This document shows positions 1 to 10,048 of a DNA stretch of 64,000 nucleotides, piece by piece. A program made the position numbers and the translations under genes. The DNA is from Mycteria americana (lineage: Eukaryota; Chordata; Aves; Ciconiiformes; Ciconiidae): the NCBI RefSeq assembly GCF_035582795.1, contig NC_134367.1, positions 109,788,062 to 109,852,061 of the forward strand, given 5' to 3'. The notes under the pieces are model-generated. The model was not told the origin of the DNA, did not search any database, and worked only from the letters and a program-made list of their open reading frames with translations. Positions within the stretch are counted from its first letter, which is position 1; the number at the start of each line of letters is the position of its first letter.

Positions 1-62
1 GGCTGGTCCGGTAAACAGCTACAGCTTGAGAATCTTAGTCAAACCAAGAAAAAAAATTGAAA

Positions 63-1599
63 ATGGAGCCTTCTGCATCAGAAACATCTTGGGTTTCAGT
101 TCCAGATGAGACAGTTGAGTTGGCATTCTTGACTTCTCCTGTCCCTCCAGTACATGATAGAAGAGCTGCTGGTGATGCTCCCTTTGCACCTCTACTAGAA
201 GAAAAAGCTGATCGAGTTTTGCCTGATGAAACCCGGGCCATGAACGTAGGTGCTAATTTTTTGGAGGAGAGCTCTGGCAAAGCTTTTGATCCTAATTCTT
301 CCTGAAGAAACTCTGGAAAATTGTTGGAAGCAATTGGTTTCAGTCAATTTGGTGGGGCGATGCCGCAAACTGTGTAATGGTTGCTGAAAGATTCTTCAAA
401 AAGGAAGTGCTGGGAAGGAGAGGACCTCTGCAAATTTTTGAAACTGAGTCCATGAAAACGTTCATTTATCAGCTTAAACTTCATGGATTCAGCAAAATGG
501 AAGGGGATTCTCCAGTATCTGCCTCACCTGATGAACTTCAAGCACTAGCAGCAGCAGGTTCTGCTTTTGGCAAGGTATGTCAGTCCCTCTGCACGTGAAA
601 TAACTCTCAGGATATTCTGATGGGATAGATTTACGTTCATATACAGTAAGCCTTTACAAGGTAGGAGACGAGGATGGTAGTGAATGTCCTGATTTTGTCT
701 CTCCAGTTGTTCTCAGCAATTCTTGACACAGTATTTCTGAGGAGCAAAAATGCTGAAAAAATAGGTTTTGGTTATTTCCAGTTACTTTGAGCCCAGGAAA
801 CGGAAAGATAGTCTCATCATATTGTGCTTTTTTTGTACTTGCTCCGTATCTTGCCGTATCAAAAATGTAAATTTTCTTTAATCTGCTGCTTTACTCTGCT
901 AAATTTTCTTTAATCCTTTAATTCAGGCATCTGCTGAATGCTGACAAGATACATGTCAGCATCATATTATTCCTTATATGTTCATTCCACATTGAAGTGG
1001 CTGAAAACCACTGATACTTGCATTTCTACATCCATTTTTATGCTTTGGAAAATTCTACACTTCTCTGCTCCCATATGACAAAAACACAAGGGGGGTTATG
1101 ACTTAACAGAACTGTATTGTAACATGTTATTCAGCCTCAACTTTAGGTTTAAAATGCCCCTAAGAGGCCTTTTTAATATCCATCTTTGTCTTTTTTGAAT
1201 CAAATGCTTAGTTATTGTAGCTTTGTCTTTCTCAGTCTGGAAATGGTGGCAACTAACTCCTCTCCTTTGCATTTTTTAGTTATTCTTCTAAACTGTGGTG
1301 AAGTATCAACTTCACCACACCCCATTCTACCTCCCGTACCAAACAGTCCTTTTACACCAGGGCTGGGGCTTCCTGCCTTTCCATTTGGGCATCCATATTC
1401 AGCAGCTATGCAGGCTCCCTGGGCTAGCCTGCTTCCCTTCGGGGACCCATGGCTTTCAATGTCTATGCTGGCAGCAGCCGCTGCTGTTGCTATGCCAAGG
1501 CCACCTCCCAGCCAAGCTCCAGCATACCCTCATTGCCCTACTTCCACCTGCCATCCAAGCAGTGCAGCTGCAGGTAACGGGGTCAGACCCCAACACTAG
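63..1599 (+). pseudogene. Heat-shock-factor-like locus (HSFX/HSFY type), probably decayed
   Basis: Two blocks resemble the HSFX/HSFY branch of heat shock transcription factors, nuclear DNA-binding proteins with a winged-helix domain. Block 1 starts at an ATG at 63, runs about 80 codons and stops at 303-305. A shift of one base near 295-303 moves into another frame (299-574, 92 codons) with the HSF core: FLKKLWKIV, QSIWWGD, FFKKEVL, IFETESMKTF and QLKLHGFSKM. That frame ends at a good splice donor (GT at 575). Block 2 (about 1300-1599) encodes a Pro/Ala-rich tail with HPYSAAMQAPWA, LPFGDPWLSMSML and AYPHCPTST, resembling HSFX C-termini, and then a stop. No acceptor (tested at 1236 and 1280) joins block 1 to block 2 without an early stop. 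The second half of the DNA-binding domain is also not visible. I therefore infer a pseudogene. A sequencing error at the shift plus an unrecognised splice is the alternative. Family assignment is fairly sure; status is less so. Confidence 0.68.
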
Positions 1600-1665
1600 G
1601 GACAGCACAGATGCTAGGTATCAAGCAAATAGAGTGTCACAGAGCTAGAAATAGATTACGATAGA

Positions 1666-1671
1666 AATAAA
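1666..1671 (+). promoter_or_regulatory. Candidate polyadenylation signal AATAAA of the HSF-like locus
   Basis: A canonical AATAAA lies 67 bases after the stop codon of the HSF-like C-terminal block. Its position suits the 3' end of a short transcript. Function is inferred from sequence and position only. Confidence 0.4.
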
Positions 1672-2256
1672 CAATAATAAAAAAGTGTTTGTGTTCTCAA
1701 TAATAAATCTTTTCCAGTTGTCTTGTCCTGTCTCTACAGTCTCACAGTTACTGTCTCTACACCCCGGGGGGTTGCCTGCAGGGAGGTTAACTGGTTTGCT
1801 CCAGGCCAGGGAAGACAAAGGCCCCAGACACCAGTGGTGCGCTCAGAAAAACCCAGCAAAAGGGCAGCGCGTGGCTAACCCGGTAGTTGCACCAGCACCA
1901 AGGGCCACACACACAAAACCAGTGATTCATAGGCCTTGGTGAGTTAATGTCCCTTCCTCCCCTCAGGTCATACTAAGGGACAAGGGCTGCAGGGGCTGCA
2001 GGGAGCAGACTTGGGGTTCTCCTGCCCATCCCACATTACATCTAGGCATAATGACAGCATTGCAGCTGGCAAAGTTGTACAGCTGTCCTACGGGAGTCAC
2101 ACACTGTCCTTTCTGTCTCCATCATGAGTGGATATGCTTTTACAGCACACTGGAAATGACACAGTAGAGCCCAGCACTCAGTGATGACTGGATGCTCAGC
2201 ACTGGCATCGATCGGTGACCCTGGGATTCGCAGGAATGAGTACTGTCAACAAGCAA
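1672..2256. other. Intergenic, no gene recognised
   Basis: This is moderately GC-rich single-copy-looking DNA between the HSF-like locus and the pyrimidine microsatellite. Short open frames are present, but none has recognisable protein features or a convincing pair of splice sites. Confidence 0.5.
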
Positions 2257-2503
2257 TTCCCTTTCCCTTTCTTCCCTCCCTCCCCTCCCTCCCTCCCCTC
2301 CTTCTTTCCTTCCTTCCTTCCTCCCTCCCTCCCCTCCTTCTTTCCTCCCTCCCTCCCTCCCTCCCTCCCTCCCTCCCTCCCTCCCTCCCTCCCCTCCTTC
2401 CTTCCTTCCTTCCTTCCTTCCTTCCTTCCTTCCTTCCTTCCTTCCTTCCTCACTCCTTCCCTTCCTCACTCCTTCCCTCCCTCCTCTTTCTCTCTCTCCT
2501 TTT
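2257..2503 (+). repeat. (CCTT)n/(CCCT)n polypyrimidine microsatellite
   Basis: An impure tract of CCCT, CCTT and CTTT units. From 2257 to 2451 it is 195 consecutive pyrimidines; the first purine is the A at 2452. A further largely pyrimidine stretch with two CACTCC interruptions runs to 2503. The long open frames on both strands here (Lys/Glu/Gly or Pro/Ser/Leu repeats) are products of the repeat. Confidence 0.97.
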
Positions 2504-5008
2504 GAAGAACAGCTCACGTTATGGTTTATTACCATATAACATTGCTGACCATCAGGAAACCTTTGGAAACCAAGGAAAACAAAGACCCTGTGACAAAACT
2601 CCAGTGAATGAGCCTCATGCAAGATGCATCAGGCCTCCAATGCCTTCAAAGGCCCTCAGCACTCAGCAGCATGAGCCCACAGTGAGCTCAGCATCTGGCA
2701 GGATGGACCCTGAGTTAGGATGACAAGGAGAGGTAGAAGCACAGAAGAACATTGCAAAAAGATGAAGAAAGATGCATTACTTTCTGGGATGAGATGGGCA
2801 ATGCAACCATGTAGGTATTTGTTTAGAGCTCCATCTTGCAATATATGATCGGTATTCAGAAGTCTGATGTGTTTTGTCAGGAATTCTGGCACAAATTGGA
2901 CGGCAGACCTCCAAAAAAGTCTTGGTTTTGAAGGAGGCAGAGTTAAAGGTTTTTGGATTATCCATTCTTTGTCCCATCTGCTGTTCTTTCTTTCTTTTTT
3001 GTAGCTCTTCTTTCTCCTTTGGTGGGGATTGGTCAGCTCACATGGTGTTTAGAGTCAATTTTACAATTTGCAGACACTAATGGAGGTGTTTGGGTTCATT
3101 GCTGTGTATGTTCAAGTAGCTATTCTTTATGATTCAATTTTTCTTCCCTGAGTCAACTTATGCTTGTTTCAGACTTCACAAGAAAGATTTTACAGCAAAA
3201 AGCCTCCCAACACTATAAGCTACAATTTAGATCAAAGTATTTGGTACATAAATTTTGTTTCGTATTTCTTTATAATAAAGAAAGGAGAAGTCCTTCTAGA
3301 AAAGTCCCCAGGAGGCTAGTACCATTTGTATGCTTTATCCACTCTCTTACAGATTTCATTAGAAGATTAGAAATTTCATTAGAAGAATAGAAATATCCTA
3401 TTTATAGGAGTCCATCGGATAGTTCAAATAAACCAATAAGAGTTGCTGACAACTGGCCTCTTTCAGCACATGCTTAGAATGATTAATTGTCCATCAACTT
3501 TGCAGTATAGTTTGGCTGAACCAAAATTTTACATTAATGTTGTTAACATTGAAAGGAACTATTTCAGCATGTCAGAAATGTATCGGCTTTACAACAAGAT
3601 CAAAGCAGAAGAGAAAACATCAGGTAAGGTTCCTCCCTTTGACTAAATCTGGTGCATGTAGAACAGCTTTGAGAAGACGCTTCTGTGAGAAATGGGAGAT
3701 GTGGGTCAGATCCTCTCAGATGGAGAAGATATTCAGATTTGGGTTTTACACTGCCGACATGAGTGCTTGTGTTTGCAGAAGAGGTGGCCACTACCATCAG
3801 CAATTTTATAATGTTAGCCTGCTATTTAACTTTTTTTCATGATAAGTATTTTAAGAAGGAAAGATTTCATTTTGGGTTGAATAAAGTATGTTCCACAACT
3901 CAGAGCAACATTTTACAGTTTTTCTTGTGAATGCAAATAAACCCCAGATATCTCTACTATGGATCAGTTCAAACTGAGTTCAGCCCAACTCTGATTTATT
4001 TGGCTCAGCCACCAAACTGAAAATCTATTCAATTGACCTTAGGGGTCAGAACCTTGTTGACATAAGTGAAAAACCCGTATATATAATAAGCAAGAGTCTC
4101 TCGGTCCAAGAGTTTACTCTCTAAGGAACAAATCAGGCCTTGGAAAGGCTCCTATCTCTGTGTTGTATGAACATTTAGGAAGTTTGTGCAGGAACTGGGA
4201 AGCCAGCCTGGACTACCAGTATCCTAAATCAGTGCCCAAGCCACAAGCTCTTCTCTCCTTGCTGCTCAGATCTCCCAGTTCCTTTCTGCAGCAAAACTAC
4301 TCTGGTTCTAGTGGTTAAAGTCTCTCCTCACCATCAGGAGAGCTAGATTGCTTATTCCCCTGGTGTGCACAAGGTAGCTATTCAGAGACCATTAGACACA
4401 TTAGTTCAGCACAGAGATTAGATTCAACAGAGGTTCTGTGTTCAGATATAATGTCTACAGTGGGAACAAGTTCATCTTTTGAAGGTCTAGGAAAACTCAT
4501 CTGCCATCACCTGCTGAGTGCATTTGCTGTAGCATTGACTGTTTTAACTACAGGTCGGGATCTGAAGGCTAGACTTCATTCAGCATTCACAAGGAATCTT
4601 CTCTAAATAAGCAGAGTAGGTGTTGAGCTTATAAAAAGTGTCACACTGGCCTTCTGAGACAAGAAATTACTTTAAGAGGTGAAATGATTTAAGATAGCTG
4701 CACTGGGTGGAAGAATGAAATGAATCTGACGTTGCTACAGAACCTCCTGTATAAATGTTGAAATAAACAGGACTGTGAAAAGCTCTGAGAAAGACACAGG
4801 AGACAGAAATGCAGACTAGGGAGGAAAGCAGAGGTGGGTGAGAAATGATCTAAGTGTTGGCATTGTGTGCAGTACAGTGAGCACTGCTCATCTTCATTAA
4901 CGACACAGCATTTTGCTACCCCCTCCCTGGAGGGGGTGCCTCAAGGCACTTCTCACTCAGGGTAATGATCATCTTTCCATGCAGATGGGAAAACTAAGGC
5001 AGGGAGAT
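2504..5008. other. Intergenic, mostly featureless
   Basis: AT-rich DNA without a recognisable gene. It includes a 20-bp-period direct repeat (ATTTCATTAGAAGA at 3353-3366 and 3373-3386) and one exon-like ORF at 3506-3623 listed separately. No tRNA, rRNA or intact transposon was seen. Confidence 0.5.
3506..3623 (+). other. Exon-like open segment of unknown origin
   Basis: A 118-base segment is preceded by a plausible acceptor (CAACTTTGCAG ending at 3505) and followed by a strong donor (CAG|GTAAGG, GT at 3624). One frame is open throughout and encodes about 39 non-repetitive residues, including EPKFYINVVNIERNYF and MYRLYNKIKAEEKTS. I do not recognise the family. It could be a solitary exon of an unplaced gene, an exon fossil, or chance. 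No partner exon was found nearby. Confidence 0.25.
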
Positions 5009-5634
5009 TGTCCTGGTTTCAGCTGGGATAGGGTTAATTTTCTTTCTAGTAGCTGGTATAGTGCTGTGTTTTGGATTTAGTATGAGAATAATGTTGATAA
5101 CACACTGATGGTTTAGTTGTTGCTAAGCAGTGCTTACACTGGTCAAGGACTTTTCAGCTTCCCATGCTCTGCCAGGTGCACAAAAAGCTGGGAGGGAGCA
5201 CAGCCAGGACAGCTGGCCCCAACTGGCCAGAGGGCTATTCCATACCATGTGATGTCATGCTCAGTATATAAACTGGGGGGAGTTGGCTGGGGGGCAGCCA
5301 TTGCTGCTCGGGGACTGGCTGGGTGTCAGTCAGCGGGTGGTGAGTGGTTGTATCACTTGGTTTTCTTGGGTTTTGTTCCTCTCTCTCTCTCTTGTTGTTT
5401 TCTTTTTCATTACTATTACTATTACTATTACTATTACTATTACTATTACTATTACTATTACTATTACCATTATTATTATATCTCATTTCGGTTATTAAAC
5501 TGTTCTTATCTCAGCCCACGAGTTTTCTTACTTTTGCTCTTCAGATTCTCTCCCCCATCCCCCCGGGGGGCAGGGGAGAGGGTAAGTGAGCGGCTGTGTG
5601 GTGCTTGGTTGCCGACTGGGGCTAAACCACGACA
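5009..5634 (+). mobile_element. Solo LTR of an avian endogenous retrovirus (copy 1)
   Basis: A 626-bp element opens with TGTCCTGGTTTCAGCTGGGA and ends with CTAAACCACGACA, giving the TG...CA ends of an LTR. It has a TATA box (TATATAA, about 5265-5271) in TCAGTATATAAACTGGGGG and a poly(A) signal ATTAAA at 5494-5499, in the order U3-R-U5. Flanks are GAGAT on the left and GAGAG on the right, a likely 5-bp target duplication with one mismatch. No gag, pol or env lies on either side, so it is a recombined solo LTR. I recognise the end sequences from LTRs widespread in bird genomes, probably ERVL-like judging by the 5-bp duplication, but cannot name the subfamily. It is in the same orientation as PSEN2 and about 8.9 kb upstream of its CpG island. 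Confidence 0.9.
5409..5482 (+). repeat. (TACTAT)n hexamer array inside the LTR
   Basis: About nine near-perfect TACTAT units are followed by a short (ATT)n run. The array lies between the TATA box and the ATTAAA signal of the LTR. It is absent from the second LTR copy at 9455-10048, so it expanded in this copy or its subfamily. Confidence 0.93.
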
Positions 5635-8600
5635 GAGAGGTAAAGATCAACAGTTTCAAAACTGGCCAGTGATTTTTGGTGTCTCTGTTTCTGCATGTCT
5701 ATAAGGAACCCAGTCTGGACTGAGCCATGACTTTCATGAACCTCATGACTTTCATGAAGTGTGGAATATTGTCTGCTCAGCATGTATAAAAATGAGGCAC
5801 AAAGTGTCTCAAATGCAGCATTTGAAATGAGTACATGGGAAATGTTGGTCTCTTACATGCTGCTCTTGCTCATACAGAAAGTCACCACCACTACTGTTTC
5901 CTTTTCTAAATTACAGGGAAGACATCTTTCTTCTTTTTAAACAATATATCTGATTTTGACATTACTTACCACAGCTTTTGTATTTGCATTTGAATACAAG
6001 CTGTAAGTCATCCACAAATAACATGGAGGTATCTGTGGAGTTGCATTTGCTTTTTCCTGACATTTGTATGAGTAAACTCATCTGACTTGATAGGGAAGAT
6101 GAGGAAACTGCATCTTCCCTACATGTCATGAAGAACTGTAAATTTTTCTTTTGGATATGGGTATTGCAGCTCTTCTGACAGCACTACACCCACCCGCTGT
6201 CTTGCCGAGTTTTATGCTGCCTTCAGTGACAGCACAGATGCTGGAATTGAACTGCTTGGTGACTGTCAGGCAATGTGTCCACAGGGCAGTGGTATTCTTT
6301 TACCAAGGATTTCAAGCATGGAAAAGCTCCTGACTGAGCCAAGCAGAAACCAAGTAGATTGGCTGTCCCAGGTCTAGATTTTCGCAGGGCTGCTTTGCAG
6401 ATGGCCAGTGTCAGGGAATTCAGACTGCATCACTGAGCACTGATGCAAATTCTGGTGCAACACCTCCCTGTGCTCAGGTGCTCACATCGGCTCTGTCACA
6501 GTGCATTGTTGTTTCTGCTATTTTCCCCTCCTCCTTATATTAGGACCACACTGTTTCTATTTGTGCAAATATCCGGTTCCTCATGTGAATTTAGGAAAAA
6601 CCAAATACACCTCCACAGATACCACAGACATTTTGGAAAACATGTAGCTTGTATTCAAATGAATGTCTGTGATTTCTGTTTATTTGCAATGTCCTCTCCT
6701 CCATAATTCTCTATGTGGTAATGACTTTCTGCGAGGCTAACTTCACCTTGACAATGTCAGATCTATGTGCTGTTCTCTTTTATTTCTCTCTCCTTGACTA
6801 TTGTATATTGTTATGTGAGCTGTTAAATAGCAGCTGTACTTAACCCAGCCCTGGCTGAAATGATCTCCGTGCTCTACCTGGGCTTTGGGAGACAAATACA
6901 GACAGGCTTAAATGCATAGAGCTTATCTACCATGAACAGTCAACTCTGGCCCATCTGTGAGAGTTGCAGTATGACTGTGTTTCATGAAGACCGTTTTTGA
7001 CCAAGGATGAGTGTCACGCATAATGCCTGCAAAATTTTGCTGTGTTGGAAACACATACTACTGTTGTATGAAAACATCTGTGAGATGTATGGGAACGCCG
7101 AGGTGATTTGGGTGAAATATGGCAATGGAATGGAAAAAGGCGAGCTTAACTGTGCTTACGAAAAATTACAGGTGAGGAGTCTGATTCATTAGCAAAGTGC
7201 AAGACCTTGCAGAATTTAAAAATAATTAACTTCTTAAATTCTTCTTGAAGCAATTGATGTTTGTCAGATGGGGAAGAGAGGAGAGAAGTTATAAAGAAGA
7301 AGATGAGGAGGTACTAGTTACTGTTATTTCCTTAATCTGAGATCTATGCTTGAACCTCCCCGATACATAAAAGAAATATTTTGTTTTTTTCTTCAACTTA
7401 CTTACAGTTTCATTGTACAAGAGGAAAAATAAAGCCTCAAGGTTTGGAAAAGTCACAGTGGTTTAACTGCAGATTTGCCTTAAAACTGCTTTGTTTGATT
7501 AGTAGAAAATCCCTGTATGAACTCCCTTATTTCATTTATCTTAAAATGTAATAAACTCTTCAGTTACTGCATAACTGAAAATTAAACTGGCTTGAACCAG
7601 TTTAACTAAGTTGGTTCAAAATCTAATTTAAGGCTTGATTAAATGGTGTTAAAGCAAAGTTAAATAAACTAAATGCCAGTAAAGGCTATTTTAGGAACGG
7701 CCACTCCTGCTGAAGGAGAAGGGGTTTAAAACAAACTTATTTAAAAAGTTAGTAAGATAAACTATTCTAAGTGCTTCTGTGCAGAGAAGCTTGCAGAAAT
7801 ATGACAATGGATTCTTCGGAAAACTGCTGCTTAACATGAGTACAGGAGTGAAGTTCAGAAACAAAAAGTGATTAAGCCTTGTGCTTTTTTTAACAAAAAT
7901 CTAAATAGGACACTTTTCCCCTTACCCCTTAAGGGAGTGAAAAATATATCTTCGCCTACATTCTCTCAGATTTCTTGCCATTGCTGCTACAGTTGTAACT
8001 CCGGCAATGGCAACGCTGTTCATGATACAACTGTGCCAGCAGAGACAAGCTGGGCTGAATCTGAGTGCCGAACAGTGTGGTGGAATCCAGCAAACAACGT
8101 GGCTTTGAAACAATTGCTCTGGTAGCGTCAGGAGTTTTGCAACACGAGACATTTCACAGATAAATTCTCCACAGAGAGCTATAGGAGCACCTACTGTATT
8201 TCGCAGGAATCTGATTACAATAAAAATCCCCTCAAGGGATTATCACACAGTGTAACCGAGTTGAGACTGCAGATGTATCAATGTCAGACAGCTAATCCAG
8301 CTACCAAGGAGATGTCCATGCATAGAAGGCCTCTGCCCCCTAGTGTATATAGCAAGACTCTCTTTTACAGCTTATGGAGGAGGGAACCTCCTTGAAATAC
8401 AACCGGGGAAGGATTTATTTGAATATTAATGTATAACTGACATTCCTTACCCACGTCCTCCCCACGATGACTACCAGCAGAGGGCCCAAGTAAATTATAC
8501 AGGTTCATCTGCATAGTTATGGAGAACGTCTTGTTTTGTCAGTTGTGCATTTTTAAAAGGTGTTAGACAGGTATTTTCCTTTTTCCCAGGACTGACCTCA

Positions 8601-9454
8601 TTTCAGTTAAAGTCATTATTGATTTATCAATGACTTCAGGCAGAGCAGAGCAGTCTTAACTCGCAGTTTTCCAAGTCACATGAACAGATCTGCTGACTCC
8701 TCAGAGCCTGAGATTGTCTGAAGGATTCATCCCACGATCTGAAAAGCCAAAGAGATACCAACAACTTTAAAGGCATAATGCTGGTTTTCAGGTTGGTGCA
8801 TTTGTCTCCTAAAGAGATATTTGATTCTTTAGCAAAACTGTAAAAAACATGTACATAAGGAGGCAGGAGAAAGCGTCTGAACGAGACAGTGGTCCAGAGG
8901 ACACCATGGCAGCAGGAGCTTTGCTCCTGCTCCTGCTCCTAGGCAGGCACAGGGCACTCCCATTGGAGCAGTCCTGCTCCTGCTTGATGGGCCTGCAAAG
9001 GACCTGTGCTTAAAAGCAAGACCTTGGTGGTATTGCATTGATCCGGATGTATCACCAATTGCTTTCCAACTGCACACTTACCCAGATTTGATTCCTGTTC
9101 CCCTCCCACCACCTTGGCCTTGTCTGTTTGATTCAGGTGTCATGTTTAGCTCATTTCTACACACATTAGAAAGCAGTCATCTACATAGCTTCTATGATGT
9201 TATAGACCTGGAACGAATGGACCATAAGGTCCATGAGGACCTCAGGTCTACACAATACCATGGGAGACATGCATTGAATAAATATTCACAGCACAACTGG
9301 TTAGTATCCCCTTACGATGGAGATGTGCTTCCAAGAGTCAGATCAATAGTCTACAGTCTAGGGGACTTTGGATCCATATTTTATCTCTGTTTTAGGCAGA
9401 AGGATATACCATGCTCTTTGGTACTGGAGCATAAGTCTAAACTGTCTGGTTGGA
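5635..9454. other. Intergenic between the two LTRs
   Basis: No supported gene. There is an 18-bp-period duplication (CATGACTTTCATGAA at 5726-5740 and 5744-5758), a perfect palindrome CCCTTAAGGG (7926-7935) and a 10-bp-arm inverted repeat at 7975-8013 listed separately. The open frames here are short and have no family features. Confidence 0.5.
7975..8013. repeat. Inverted repeat with 10-bp perfect arms
   Basis: TTGCCATTGC (7975-7984) and its exact reverse complement GCAATGGCAA (8004-8013) are separated by 19 bases. A G-U pair and a G-C pair could extend the stem inward. No known small RNA was recognised. Confidence 0.6.
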
Positions 9455-10048
9455 TGTGCTGGTTTTGGCTGGGATAGAGTTTTTCTTCATAGATTTTCTA
9501 GTATGGGGCTATGTTTTGGATTTGTGCTGGAAACAGTGTTGATAACACAGGGATGTTTTTGTTACTGCTGAGCAGTGCTTGCACAGAGTCCAGGCCTTTT
9601 CTGCTTCTCACCCCACCCCACCAGCAAGTGGGCTGGGGGAGCACAAGAAGTTGGGAGGGGACACGGCTGGGACAGCTGAGCCCAACTGACCAAAGGGCTA
9701 TTCCATACCATATGATGCCATGCTCAGTATATAGAGCTGGGGGAAGAAGAAGGAAGGAGGGGACATTCGGAGCGATGGCGTTTGTCTTCCCAAGTGACCA
9801 CTACATGTCATGGAGCCCTGCTTTCCTGGAGATGGCTGAACACCTGCCTGCCCGTGGGAAGGAGTGAAGGAATTCCTTGCTTTGCTTTGCTTGTGTGCGC
9901 AGCTTTTGCTTTCCCTATTAAACTGTCTTTATCTCAACCCTCGAGTTTTCTCACTTTTACCCTTCTGATTCTCTCCCCCATCCCACCGGGGGGGAGTGAG
10001 CGAGCGGCTGGGTGGGGATTAGTTGCCGGATGGGGTTAAACCACGACA
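9455..10048 (+). mobile_element. Solo LTR of an avian endogenous retrovirus (copy 2)
   Basis: A 594-bp relative of the 5009 LTR begins TGTGCTGGTTTTGGCTGGGA and ends GGTTAAACCACGACA. It shares the TCAGTATATA TATA region (TATATA about 9728-9733) and a CCTATTAAACTGTC poly(A) region (ATTAAA 9917-9922). The CCCCCATCCCACCGGGGG block before the end is also shared. Perfect 5-bp direct repeats TTGGA flank it (9450-9454 and 10049-10053), which is the target-site duplication. The middle part (about 9740-9880) differs strongly from copy 1, so the two belong to different subfamilies. Internal retroviral sequence is absent. Confidence 0.93.

Noticed and set aside
2140-2622. Lys/Glu/Gly and Pro/Ser/Leu repeat proteins on both strands
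   Set aside because: They are translations of the CCTT/CCCT microsatellite in several frames.
5117-5704. 195-codon frame with a poly-Tyr stretch
   Set aside because: It lies within the solo LTR and the poly-Tyr is the hexamer repeat. LTRs do not encode proteins of this kind.
9160-9300. Possible CR1 LINE fragment (TTCTATGATGTTATAGACC)
   Set aside because: It only faintly resembles the CR1 3' tail repeat and lacks the repeated ATTCTATG units; not enough to call.
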